Part shown: positions 1 to 8,002 of the stretch, in pieces
How positions within the stretch are numbered: position 1 is the stretch's first letter
Layout of the letters: each line of letters begins with the position of its first letter
Source: Nostoc sp. GT001
GTDB lineage: Bacteria; Cyanobacteriota; Cyanobacteriia; Cyanobacteriales; Nostocaceae
Direction: 5' to 3'
Length of the DNA stretch: 64,000 bases
Assembly: GCF_030382115.1 (NCBI RefSeq)
Contig: NZ_JAUDRJ010000003.1
Location: 5,178,603 to 5,242,602 of the forward strand
Position numbers and translations under genes: made by a program
The notes under the pieces: generated by a model
Databases searched by the model: none
What the model was told of the DNA's origin: nothing
What the model saw: only the letters and a program-made list of their open reading frames with translations

Positions 1-60
1 ATACCAAATAACAATAAAACTAGATACAAAATTAACGCCACTCATACGGAAAAATATCTC

Positions 61-90
61 TTGACACTATTTATCTTTATTGTGGAGAAT
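61..90 (+). promoter_or_regulatory. possible promoter of the sucrase/ferredoxin-like gene
   Basis: A perfect -35 box TTGACA lies at 61-66. It is followed after 18 bases by GAGAAT at 85-90, which matches four of six positions of the TATAAT consensus. The pair lies about 175 bases upstream of the ATG chosen for the first gene. It is a sequence match only, and the rest of 91-265 shows nothing recognisable. Confidence 0.3.
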
Positions 91-265
91 TTATTAACCG
101 GAAAGACCTTGAGCGATAATGATGTTATAAAGTGGCTACCTAGTTTTAACTCGGAAATGAATATTGTTCTTTTTTATCTCCTTGAACCAAGGATATTGTA
201 GTTAAGAACACAATTGTATTTTGTAATACCTTTTGTCCATAAAATATGCTAATGAGTACAGCGAG

Positions 266-1243
266 ATGAATACTTTTTTTTGTTCTGATGATTCACGGCA
301 AGTAGGAGAAGATGTTATTGGTAGTGCCACCAATTATCAAACTTATATTTTAGTTGAGTGTCCTTTACCTTGGACATCAGAAGCCTTGAACTCTAAGTGG
401 GTGCCTCAGAATTTGAGGATTTTGGTAGAAGAAGTGAAGCGTGCGAAACTGCCGATTAGATTTCTCCTAATTGCTAATGATTTATCACACAAGGTAAATC
501 ACACTACGCTTTTGATTTATCAAAAACAAGAGGGGCTAAGTAGTGGATACCATAAGCAGGAGTTTCAGCTAGCAAATATTGAGCAAGTAGCAGGAGTTGT
601 CCAAAAATGGATACGGGGTATCGATTCTAATTTGGAAGTAGAAACTAGTATAACTAGAGATATTTTAGTTTGTACTCACGGTAGCCATGATAAGTGTTGT
701 GCGAGATATGGCGCTCCTTTTTACTTCCAAATAACAGCGAGTAAAGCTGATTTGTGCTTAGAGAATGTGCGAATTTGGAAATCATCGCACTTTGGTGGAC
801 ATCGGTTTGCACCAACAGTTATAGACTTGCCAGAAGGAAGATACTACGGTCGTCTCGATCGAGATTCATTTAGATCGATTTTGACTCGTACTGGTGATAT
901 TCAATGCTTACATCAAGTCTATCGAGGCTGGGGAATTCTGCCTGCTCCACTTCAGGTTTTGGAAAGAGAGCTAATTCTCTATAAAGGATGGGATTGGTTT
1001 AATTACAAAGTTGTAGGCAAAATTTTAGAGCAAAGTTTAGACAATAGTACTATGTTAGCTGAAATTAGTTTTGAACAACCTTGTGGTTCTTTCTATACTT
1101 ACCAGGCTAAACTTGTGAAAGATGAAACGAAGACTCAACAACTGAAAAGTTCATGCAATGCTACACGAGAGTTGGTAGTTACTAAATATGCGGTTGGTAG
1201 TTTTTGGATTACTTCTAGTAAGGTAATGAGTTATAGTACATAG
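266..1243 (+). CDS. sucrase/ferredoxin-like family protein
   Basis: This is a protein of about 325 residues of the sucrase/ferredoxin-like family (Suc_Fer-like, thioredoxin-fold ferredoxins). The family hallmark is visible mid-protein: a CTHGSHDKCC segment followed by a stretch containing HFGGHRFAPT. These Cys and His residues would hold a 2Fe-2S cluster. The frame is also open from a TTG at 233. The ATG at 266 is preferred because the stretch beginning MNTFFCSDDSRQ looks like a natural N-terminus. The downstream neighbour is convergent cnfR, with a repeat between them. Substrate and redox partner are not known. Family assignment is fairly secure; the physiological role is not. Confidence 0.75.
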   Translation: MNTFFCSDDSRQVGEDVIGSATNYQTYILVECPLPWTSEALNSKWVPQNLRILVEEVKRAKLPIRFLLIANDLSHKVNHTTLLIYQKQEGLSSGYHKQEFQLANIEQVAGVVQKWIRGIDSNLEVETSITRDILVCTHGSHDKCCARYGAPFYFQITASKADLCLENVRIWKSSHFGGHRFAPTVIDLPEGRYYGRLDRDSFRSILTRTGDIQCLHQVYRGWGILPAPLQVLERELILYKGWDWFNYKVVGKILEQSLDNSTMLAEISFEQPCGSFYTYQAKLVKDETKTQQLKSSCNATRELVVTKYAVGSFWITSSKVMSYST

Positions 1244-1256
1244 AAGTGAAGAGTTT

Positions 1257-1390
1257 TTAAACGCAGAGGGACGCAAAGGGAAGCGCAGAGGATTACTAAG
1301 TTTAGTTCGCTACGAATTCATTAAATACTGTATTTAGGATAACGGTGTGGAACTTCGTAATAAAATCTCTGCGTCTCTCTGCGTTTAAAT
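1257..1390. repeat. inverted interspersed repeat between convergent genes
   Basis: A left arm at 1257-1292 contains AACGCAGAGGGACGCAAAGG, and an inverted, imperfect right arm at 1365-1390 contains CTCTGCGTCTCTCTGCGTTT. The element fills the gap between two convergent genes. A related copy lies at 27320-27425, so this is a dispersed family in this genome. It could act as a bidirectional transcription terminator by folding. Confidence 0.6.
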
Positions 1391-1396
1391 TCCAAA

Positions 1397-3064
1397 TTAA
1401 GATGAAGCCAGATTTAAGATTTTTCGTAACAGTATTTGGTCTTCTAATTTGGCTTTTAAACGACCATTTTCAATATCTCGAATCCAGCTTTGGCTTTTAC
1501 CTGTGAGTTTTGCCAATTCTCTTTGGGAGAGATTCAAGTTTTTTCGCGCTTGCAAAATCTGTTCGCCTAGCAAATCGTTTGTAGCTTTGGGCTTTTTTTT
1601 GGCTTTGGCAGTTCTTGTTTTCTTTTTTTCCGATTCTGAGATTTGCTGTTCCCATTCTGGTGGGAGTTCAAAAGCTAAGATCCGCGCATTCATTAGCAGA
1701 TTCCACTTACCACGGGGGCCTGTGTCTGTGAGGCGAGTTTCAGCACCACCGTCATTAGTCCAAAATTCTAATGCTTCATCTGGATCTTCGGGAAGATCGA
1801 TTAATTTCGCCCACAAAGGTTGAATTTCTGGTGGATAAGTAACTGGATCGAAAAGTGGTTTCATTCCATAGTGATTGAGAATTTCTAAATCGCTTTCAAA
1901 GGTTCGCAACAGACGTTTGCGTTCTTCCCGTTGTCTGGATGCAAGGGCGACTTTTTCTTCACCGTAAGCAATACGCAGCAAGGTAGGAATGGTGATGCGT
2001 TGTTCTTTGCCCATTTTGGTTTTAAACAGCAACCACAGCATTAGTCGAACTGCACCTTCATGTTGCTGCCAAATACTCATGACTGTGGTTAGCAGCGTTT
2101 TGGGGAGACTGCCGTATTGATAGAATGCAGTTCGCTCTTTACACGCTTGTTTGTTTAAAAAATATTGCGCCCATAACCCTGCTTTTACTTTAAAAGTTAG
2201 CCCAATCAGATATTTGCATCCGAGATTGTCTTCTTGGAAGTGGTGCTGAATATCTACTAAGTGCCATAAGCGGCTGCCGACAAGAGAGAATCCGTTAATT
2301 CGACCTTGTTGGGGCCAGTCAATGGAGATAATTAGGGAGCAAGCTTGCTGAACGATATTTTTCATTAAAGCTAGCTTGGCAGCTTTGCTCAAGTCTTTGC
2401 GTTTCTCCATCCCCAAATATTTCTCAATTTGTCGCTCATCGATCGCAAATTCTTGCTCCCAAGGTTGCTCTAAGGCTGTGGCATAAGCTGCAAAAATTAG
2501 ATGTATGCAAGCGGCTCTGATGTCAAGCCCCTCAATTGCTGCTATATCTGTGGCCTTGTCGTTAACTTTGAAGGGATCTTGGATGTGAAAAGCGATCGCA
2601 CCTCGCCCTTGATTGACTTGTCGGCTGTAACTGATGTAGCCTTCTTCATCGGTTTCCCAATGTAGGGATGTGCGCTGCGCTAATACATTACAAGCTTCCC
2701 AAATTGCGATCGCTGAAGCAAATGGATTATTCTTACCATTAGAAAATAAGTCTAAGCTGCTAGCATCTCTTGGTTCAACTTTGCATCTTCCCTTTTTCGC
2801 CTGCCAAGGAATAGGAGAATTAGTTGGACAAGCTATTACACATTGCGGTTCTGAATAATAGCCCTCACAATTATTACAAAGACCAGGATCGACCCAGTAT
2901 TCATTGTCCTCTATTCTGATTGCACCCGTAGGACATTGGGGGCGGCAGTTGTCACATCCAACGCAACTGTTGTTAGGAATTGTATAAGGCATTTGGCTCT
3001 TTTCCCACTCTAATCGTTGAGATGTCTGGCTCAGGTCTCCCCTGGATGAGTCCTGTTTATTCAT
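1397..3064 (-). CDS. cnfR: CnfR/PatB-type ferredoxin-HTH transcriptional regulator
   Basis: CnfR (PatB in Anabaena) is the activator of nif genes under low-oxygen, fixed-nitrogen-poor conditions. The protein has an N-terminal bacterial ferredoxin domain with two four-cysteine motifs (C34, C37, C40, C44 and C63, C66, C75, C79) for 4Fe-4S clusters. A long helical middle follows, then an XRE-type helix-turn-helix at about residues 497-550. The combination is diagnostic. Length is 555 residues from the first ATG, or 531 from the ATG at 2992, which is closer to my recollection of PatB length (about 530). It is divergent from fdxB across about 1 kb, with a coxBAC operon beyond. The iron-sulfur domain presumably senses oxygen or redox state. 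Assignment is confident; the start is uncertain. Confidence 0.9.
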   Translation of the reverse strand: MNKQDSSRGDLSQTSQRLEWEKSQMPYTIPNNSCVGCDNCRPQCPTGAIRIEDNEYWVDPGLCNNCEGYYSEPQCVIACPTNSPIPWQAKKGRCKVEPRDASSLDLFSNGKNNPFASAIAIWEACNVLAQRTSLHWETDEEGYISYSRQVNQGRGAIAFHIQDPFKVNDKATDIAAIEGLDIRAACIHLIFAAYATALEQPWEQEFAIDERQIEKYLGMEKRKDLSKAAKLALMKNIVQQACSLIISIDWPQQGRINGFSLVGSRLWHLVDIQHHFQEDNLGCKYLIGLTFKVKAGLWAQYFLNKQACKERTAFYQYGSLPKTLLTTVMSIWQQHEGAVRLMLWLLFKTKMGKEQRITIPTLLRIAYGEEKVALASRQREERKRLLRTFESDLEILNHYGMKPLFDPVTYPPEIQPLWAKLIDLPEDPDEALEFWTNDGGAETRLTDTGPRGKWNLLMNARILAFELPPEWEQQISESEKKKTRTAKAKKKPKATNDLLGEQILQARKNLNLSQRELAKLTGKSQSWIRDIENGRLKAKLEDQILLRKILNLASS

Positions 3065-3087
3065 GACTCCCTACCACATGATCTTTC

Positions 3088-3112
3088 TAGTGAGAAAAAA
3101 ATATTCTCACTA
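3088..3112. promoter_or_regulatory. perfect palindrome upstream of cnfR
   Basis: Nine-base arms TAGTGAGAA (3088-3096) and TTCTCACTA (3104-3112) are exact reverse complements, separated by seven A/T bases. The site begins 24 bases upstream of the first cnfR ATG. It could be an operator for a dimeric regulator (possibly CnfR itself) or a hairpin in the cnfR leader. No known regulator consensus was recognised. Confidence 0.5.
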
Positions 3113-3338
3113 CGTTCGATTCCCACATCCACTTGTTAAATTCGCATCCAATTGCAAGCTATTTAAGGCTTTAAAACAGCCTAATAAAACTTCTTATTAA
3201 CTATACATTTCATGAAAAAAATGATTAATTTGTTCGTATTGAGCTTAGGAAAAAATCTTAACATTTATTTAATTAGGTAATTGATGAACATTTTAGCTTT
3301 GACCATAAAACCTTATACAAAGTATTTTTAGGAAATGT

Positions 3339-3488
3339 TTAAGCCTCCTGTAATTTAGCTTGCTCTGATTTGTTAATAATTTTAATATTTAAGGCATCAT
3401 AATATTCTGCCATAAAGTTTACAGTTCCTTTATAAATTAATTCTGTGTATTCAGATGAAATCGGAATATTCCTTTTGTCACCATTTAA
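3339..3488 (-). pseudogene. possible decayed coding fragment, unidentified
   Basis: A minus-strand frame of 49 codons without a plausible upstream start ends at a stop at 3339-3341. Its translation reads like ordinary protein (for example SSEYTELIYKGTVNFMAEYY and a charged end NKSEQAKLQEA) and not like a shadow of another gene. There is no gene on the opposite strand here. It may be the 3' remnant of a lost gene; I do not recognise the family. Confidence 0.25.
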
Positions 3489-3579
3489 CTAAATATTTAA
3501 ATCAAAATAAATTGAAAATTGTTGCTTTCTAAAATACATATTGCATATATCAAAATGTAACTGATGAACATTTATTCTG

Positions 3580-3593
3580 GTATATATGTATAC
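3580..3593. promoter_or_regulatory. NtcA-type site GTA-N8-TAC
   Basis: GTATATATGTATAC fits the NtcA consensus GTA-N8-TAC exactly. It lies between cnfR and fdxB, two genes expected to respond to nitrogen. The sequence TAAATC follows 22 bases later where a TAN3T -10 box would sit, so the -10 match is imperfect. Six fixed bases occur by chance more than ten times in 64 kb, so this is only suggestive. Confidence 0.25.
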
Positions 3594-4070
3594 TGTTTAC
3601 ATAAATTTATTTGCCTAAATCTACAAATATTTGAAAAAGAATATCATTACTCTTAGAGATATAGCTGCATTTGCTGGAAATAATAGTTAAATCAGCAGTT
3701 ATAAATCACATAGATATGAAGCTTTAGTCACCTGTATAGGTTTAAAATCCTCAACTTTTTACTTATCTTCTGTATGAAAATCGCTGTTCATGGGCTGCTA
3801 CCTTACCTCTAGTCAGACATTAAGTCTCTGACTCAATGAATGCGTTTATATGTAGAACGTGGAAACGAGGAATACGAAATATTTATAAGAATTATTTGCA
3901 ATAATCTTTATCTATAAATTGACATAATAAAACAATTCAGGATTGTGTTCAAAGTCATCGAAAATTGATGTGATAAAAGTAATTTTTGAATACAAAAGAA
4001 TAAAAGATTAGGATAGTATGATGATTAATGCACAAACAGATTGACAGGCAAAATTGCTGAGGATTTATTC

Positions 4071-4364
4071 ATGGCACAACTAACAGGTTTGACATTTGGC
4101 GGTAAGGCTTGGACACCAAAATTCGCTCAAGAAATCGACAAAGACAAATGTATCGGCTGTGGCAGATGCATTAAAGTCTGCGGGTACAATGTGCTTGGAT
4201 TGAAGGCACTAAATGAAGAAGGCGAATTTGTGGAAGATGAAGATGATGAAGAAATTGAACGAAAAGTAATGGCAGTTACTTCTCCAGAGAATTGTATTGG
4301 TTGTGAAGCTTGTTCACGGATTTGCCCCAAAAATTGCTACACCCATGTTGTATTAAACAATTAA
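4071..4364 (+). CDS. fdxB: nif-specific ferredoxin III, FdxB
   Basis: This is a 97-residue 8Fe-8S-type ferredoxin of the nif-linked ferredoxin III family, a soluble electron carrier associated with nitrogenase. Two cluster motifs are visible: C27, C30, C33, C37 and C75, C78, C81, C85. They are separated by an acidic linker ([14 protein letters not shown]) typical of this family. The frame also opens at a TTG at 4041. The ATG at 4071 is chosen because a good Shine-Dalgarno TGAGGA (4058-4063) sits seven bases before it. It is divergent from cnfR and upstream of coxB, the arrangement expected in cyanobacterial nif accessory loci. CnfR is a likely activator. Confidence 0.9.
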   Translation: MAQLTGLTFGGKAWTPKFAQEIDKDKCIGCGRCIKVCGYNVLGLKALNEEGEFVEDEDDEEIERKVMAVTSPENCIGCEACSRICPKNCYTHVVLNN

Positions 4365-4659
4365 GGTTTTTGGAGTTAATCAAAATTGTTGTTCATTGAA
4401 GGAGGCACTGTTTTTCATCAGCGCAAATGTGCTAGGCAAGGTAACTTGAGGGGAATACTAAATATTTACTGGAAACAATCAAAAGTTCACAGTAAACAAT
4501 TCCGTAAATCGTAAATTGTTCGCTATTAACAAATTTAAACTTGCTGCTAATATAGCCTAATCAATATTAGGACTAACAGTGCCCCTTGGAACAACTAGCT
4601 TTTCTAAAAGCAGGGGCTAGCTTTGTCATAGGAGTTGAAATATAATTTGTATTTTTGTG

Positions 4660-4702
4660 GGGGGAAAGATATGGAAAAAATCTGGAAGTTTCCCCCTTTT
4701 TT
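4660..4702 (+). terminator. Rho-independent terminator-like hairpin after fdxB
   Basis: GGGGGAAA (4660-4667) pairs perfectly with TTTCCCCC (4689-4696) around a 21-base loop and runs into six T (4697-4702). It lies about 300 bases after the fdxB stop and 190 before coxB. It probably separates the two transcripts. Confidence 0.6.
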
Positions 4703-4769
4703 AATGGCTGCACGTTAGAAAGTTAATAAGTGAAAAGGAAATGGTAAATGGGGAAAGAAGAAGGGAATA

Positions 4770-4821
4770 GGGTACAGGTTACAGGGAATAGATGAATTCC
4801 TATTACCTGTAACCTGTAACC
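4770..4821. repeat. foldback repeat upstream of coxB
   Basis: Arms 4770-4791 and 4800-4821 are nearly perfect inverted copies of a tandem heptamer of the type GGTTACA. It is an array of the short repeat class seen throughout this window, folded on itself. It lies 66 bases upstream of the coxB start, inside the probable leader or promoter. Confidence 0.6.
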
Positions 4822-4887
4822 TCTCCCCTAAAACCTCAACTCAGAAAACAACACCTCTAAAGACGGTTTACAAAGCAGGTAGCATGT

Positions 4888-5877
4888 ATGCAACAAATTC
4901 CTGTTTCACTATGGACTCTGGTTGCTGGGATAGTAGTTACAGCAATCAGCATTTGGATCGGTCAAAATCACACTCTCATGCCGATGCAGGCATCGTTACA
5001 AGCGCCTTTGGTAGACGGTTTTTTCAACGTCATGTTTACCATTGCGATCGCACTCTTCTTAGTGGTAGAAGGAACAATTGTAGTTTTTTTGGTTAAGTTT
5101 CGTCGCCGTCGCGGTGATGATACCGATGGTTTGCCAATAGAAGGCAACGTTCCCTTAGAAATCTTTTGGACAGCAATTCCCACAGTGATTGTTCTCGGTT
5201 TGGGCATCTACAGCGTAGATGTTTTTAACCAAATGGGTGGTTTTGAGCCTGCTGGTCATCCTCATTCAGCTGCTCATGTTGCTCATAAGTCGGGAACTGC
5301 TATCGCTGCTACACTCAGTGATGCTTCTGAAGCAACAACTGCCCCAGCAATAGCCCCAACAATTGGTATTGGCGCGTCTCCCAAAAACCTAGATAAACCA
5401 GCCGATTTAGTTGTTGATGTCAAAGGCATACAGTACGCCTGGTTATTTAGCTACCCTGATAGTGGCATTACCTCTGGGGAATTACACATACCCGTTGGTG
5501 CTGATGTGCAACTCAACCTTTCAGCAGAAGATGTAATTCATTCATTCTGGGTGCCAAACTTCCGCTTGAAACAAGATGCACTTCCTGGTATCCCTACCGA
5601 ACTGCGATTTGTTGCCACCAAACCAGGTACATATCCCGTAGTTTGTGCTGAGTTGTGCGGTGGTTATCACGGTTCAATGCGGACACAGGTAATTGTCCAC
5701 ACACCAGAAGAATATGATAGCTGGCGGACAGAAAACCAGATTGCTCAACAACAAAACCTAAATCAAGTCGTTGCTGTTAATCCAGCCGACTTATCAACAT
5801 CAGAGTTTCTCGCGCCCCACACCCATGATATGGGAATTAGTGCAGCAACTCTAAAGTCATTGGTCATTGGTCATTAG
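4888..5877 (+). CDS. coxB: cytochrome c oxidase subunit II (CoxB)
   Basis: Subunit II of an aa3-type oxidase is a membrane-anchored domain that accepts electrons from cytochrome c or plastocyanin at the CuA centre. The protein (329 residues) has an N-terminal hydrophobic segment and a second at about residues 85-107. A cupredoxin domain follows with CuA ligands H218 and C253-x-E255-x-C257-x3-H261-x2-M264. A low-complexity Ala/Pro/Thr stretch (about 130-165) lies between the membrane and CuA parts. The last seven codons including the stop lie in tandem heptamers (5856-5877), so the C-terminus is repeat-encoded. It is first in a coxB-coxA-coxC operon. In Anabaena the copy next to patB is the heterocyst-specific cox2, and this is likely the same. 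Confidence 0.92.
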   Translation: MQQIPVSLWTLVAGIVVTAISIWIGQNHTLMPMQASLQAPLVDGFFNVMFTIAIALFLVVEGTIVVFLVKFRRRRGDDTDGLPIEGNVPLEIFWTAIPTVIVLGLGIYSVDVFNQMGGFEPAGHPHSAAHVAHKSGTAIAATLSDASEATTAPAIAPTIGIGASPKNLDKPADLVVDVKGIQYAWLFSYPDSGITSGELHIPVGADVQLNLSAEDVIHSFWVPNFRLKQDALPGIPTELRFVATKPGTYPVVCAELCGGYHGSMRTQVIVHTPEEYDSWRTENQIAQQQNLNQVVAVNPADLSTSEFLAPHTHDMGISAATLKSLVIGH

Positions 5878-5964
5878 TTATTAGTCATTAGTCATTGGTC
5901 ATTAGTTATTGGTAACGGACAAATGACAACGGACAAAGGACAAATGACAAAAGACAAATGACAT
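5856..5964. repeat. two opposed heptamer (STRR) arrays
   Basis: Eight tandem heptamers of the form GTCATTG/GTCATTA/GTTATTA occupy 5856-5911. Seven of the form ATGACAA/CGGACAA/AGGACAA occupy 5916-5964, and the second set is essentially the reverse complement of the first. The arrays therefore could form a long hairpin in the coxB-coxA message. The first array contains the coxB stop codon. Such short tandemly repeated repetitive sequences are typical of heterocystous cyanobacteria. Confidence 0.85.
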
Positions 5965-5997
5965 AGACGCGCCAGCGGCTTCCCGCAGGGTAGGACA

Positions 5998-6002
5998 AAG
6001 GA
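5998..6002 (+). promoter_or_regulatory. coxA ribosome-binding site made from a heptamer unit
   Basis: AAGGA lies seven bases before the coxA ATG at 6010. It is part of AGGACAA, one of the heptamer variants at 5916-5964, repeated here after a short GC-rich interspersed segment (about 5966-5994). Confidence 0.55.
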
Positions 6003-6009
6003 CAAAAAT

Positions 6010-7698
6010 ATGACACAGGTAGAATTTCCACGGAATACTCCACCAGACGAAAAGAAACCGGAAATGGTGACTGGCCACACTTCGCATCCGAAGGCGTGGA
6101 AATGGCAGGACTATTTTACATTTAATGTTGACCACAAGGTTATTGGTATCCAATACCTGGTGACGGCGTTTGTGTTTTATCTCATCGGCGGACTGATGGC
6201 TGTTGCTCTCCGGGTGGAATTAGCAACACCAGATGCAGACGTACTCGACCCCAATCTGTATAACGCTTTCATGACCAATCACGGGACGATCATGATCTTC
6301 CTGTGGATTGTCCCTAGCGCCATTGGGGGATTTGGTAATTATTTAGTGCCTTTGATGGTTGGTGCTAGGGATATGGCGTTTCCCAAGCTGAACGCGATCG
6401 CCTTTTGGTTAAATCCCCCAGCAGGTGCGCTGATATTAGGTAGTTTCATTTTCGGCGGTTCCCAATCTGGTTGGACAGCTTACCCACCTTTGAGTTTGGT
6501 GACAGCACCAATCGCTCAAAGTATGTGGATATTAGCGATTGTTTTGGTAGGAACTTCCTCAATTTTGGGTTCGCTGAACTTTGTAATCACCATTTTGATG
6601 ATGAAGGTTCCGAGCATGAAATGGGATCAAGTGCCCTTGTTTTGTTGGGCAATCTTGGCAACCTCTCTGCTGGCGCTTCTCTCCACACCTGTATTAGCAG
6701 CCGGTTTAGTGCTGCTGTTGTTTGACCTCAACTTTGGCACCTCCTTCTTTAAACCAGATGCAGGTGGAAACGTTGTAATTTATCAACACTTATTCTGGTT
6801 TTATTCTCACCCGGCAGTATATTTAATGATTCTGCCGATCTTCGGCATTATGTCGGAGGTAATTCCAGTTCACTCCCGCAAACCAATCTTTGGTTATAAA
6901 GCGATCGCTTATTCTAGTGTAGCCATCTGCGTTGTCGGTTTGTTCGTCTGGGTACACCACATGTTTACCAGCGGCACACCCGGTTGGATGCGGATGTTCT
7001 TCACTATCTCTACTCTTATCGTTGCAGTTCCCACTGGCGTGAAGATTTTTGCCTGGGTTGCTACCCTCTGGGGTGGTAAAATCCGCTTCACCACGGCGAT
7101 GCTTTTCGCCATTGGCTTGTTATCCATGTTTGTTATGGGCGGCTTAAGCGGCGTAACGATGGGAACAGCCCCCTTTGATGTTCACGTCCACGACACATAT
7201 TATGTAGTCGGACATTTTCACTACGTTCTGTTTGGCGGTTCCGTGTTTGGCATCTACGCCGGCATTTATCACTGGTTCCCCAAAATGACCGGACGAATGT
7301 TGAATGAAAACTGGGGTCGAGTTCATTTCGCCCTTACCTTCATCGGCACTAATCTTACTTTCTTACCCATGCACGAGTTGGGTTTGAAAGGAATGCCTCG
7401 ACGAGTGGCAATGTATGATCCCCAATTTATCGACCTCAATCAGATTTGTACCTTTGGTTCATTTGTTTTGGCAATATCAGTAATTCCCTTTGCCATCAAC
7501 ATGATCTACAGTTGGCTGAAGGGCGCTTTGGCTGGTGATAATCCTTGGCAAGCTTTGACTTTAGAATGGACAACTAACTCGCCACCTGCAATTGAAAACT
7601 GGGAAGTGTTGCCTGTTGTGACTCATGGCCCTTATGACTACGGCCAGGAGCATAGAACTGAATTACAGTCATCAGCGACGCCGGAAGCTAGTGCTTAG
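6010..7698 (+). CDS. coxA: cytochrome c oxidase subunit I (CoxA), A2 type
   Basis: This is the catalytic subunit, 562 residues with about twelve membrane helices, reducing O2 to water at the heme a3-CuB centre. Visible ligands are NHGTIM (low-spin heme His), H267-P-A-V-Y271 (CuB His with the cross-linking Tyr), WVHHMF (CuB) and the HVHDTYYVVGHFHY stretch (hemes a3 and a). The motif reads YSHP (265-268) and not GHPE, so this is an A2-type heme-copper oxidase whose proton channel uses Tyr-Ser in place of the glutamate. It is second in the coxBAC operon. Given cnfR and fdxB upstream, it probably protects nitrogenase from oxygen in heterocysts. Confidence 0.95.
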   Translation: MTQVEFPRNTPPDEKKPEMVTGHTSHPKAWKWQDYFTFNVDHKVIGIQYLVTAFVFYLIGGLMAVALRVELATPDADVLDPNLYNAFMTNHGTIMIFLWIVPSAIGGFGNYLVPLMVGARDMAFPKLNAIAFWLNPPAGALILGSFIFGGSQSGWTAYPPLSLVTAPIAQSMWILAIVLVGTSSILGSLNFVITILMMKVPSMKWDQVPLFCWAILATSLLALLSTPVLAAGLVLLLFDLNFGTSFFKPDAGGNVVIYQHLFWFYSHPAVYLMILPIFGIMSEVIPVHSRKPIFGYKAIAYSSVAICVVGLFVWVHHMFTSGTPGWMRMFFTISTLIVAVPTGVKIFAWVATLWGGKIRFTTAMLFAIGLLSMFVMGGLSGVTMGTAPFDVHVHDTYYVVGHFHYVLFGGSVFGIYAGIYHWFPKMTGRMLNENWGRVHFALTFIGTNLTFLPMHELGLKGMPRRVAMYDPQFIDLNQICTFGSFVLAISVIPFAINMIYSWLKGALAGDNPWQALTLEWTTNSPPAIENWEVLPVVTHGPYDYGQEHRTELQSSATPEASA

Positions 7699-7810
7699 TT
7701 CGTAGAGTAAGTGATGCGATCGCACTCAAAGTCACTAAAACTTCTAGTCATTAGATTTGAAAACTCGAAACTCCAAGCTTGGAACCTGAAACTTCAAGCT
7801 TGGAACACAA

Positions 7811-7936
7811 ACGCCCGAATTCAATAAACAAACGTCCGAATTCAGAAAACGAACGTCCGAATTCAGAAAACGGACGCCCGAATTCAATAAACGGACACCT
7901 GAATTCAATAAACGGACGCCCGAATTCAGAACACAA
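7811..7936. repeat. 21-bp minisatellite, six units, between coxA and coxC
   Basis: Six contiguous 21-base units start at 7811, 7832, 7853, 7874, 7895 and 7916. They vary around ACGCCCGAATTCAATAAAC(G/A)(G/A), and each carries an EcoRI site (GAATTC). Because 21 is a multiple of three the array stays open in frames on both strands, which creates false ORFs. Just upstream, a 20-base near-repeat ending CAAGCTTGGAAC occurs twice. The rest of 7699-8002 shows no gene. The array lies inside the coxBAC operon. Confidence 0.9.
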
Positions 7937-8002
7937 AACTCGGAATTTTCAAAATTCCTGAACAAGTCAAGAGTTTGGCTAAACAAGGATTTTGGATGAA
8001 GA

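Larger units (their letters stand above)
3113..4057. other. long divergent intergenic region cnfR-fdxB
   Basis: About 950 A/T-rich bases separate the two divergently transcribed nif-accessory genes. I see no complete gene. The region holds a possible decayed coding fragment (3339-3488, minus), one NtcA-type site (3580-3593) and an isolated TTGACA at 3919-3924 upstream of fdxB without a convincing -10 partner. Both promoters must lie here. Confidence 0.5.

Noticed and set aside
3594..3621. Class II NtcA promoter -10 box after the GTA-N8-TAC site
   Set aside because: The sequence at the right distance is TAAATC and not TAN3T, so only the NtcA half is kept as a weak site.
5892..6153. Two minus-strand ORFs (62 and 83 codons) across the coxB-coxA spacer
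   Set aside because: They are made of the heptamer arrays read in the reverse direction; no SD and no protein-like composition.
7811..7936. Could be a small CRISPR array
   Set aside because: Units are contiguous with no variable spacers of 30-40 bases.
7744..7986. ORFs on both strands over the 21-bp minisatellite
   Set aside because: The repeat unit is a multiple of three and stays open in several frames; translations are monotonous repeats such as RPNSENG.
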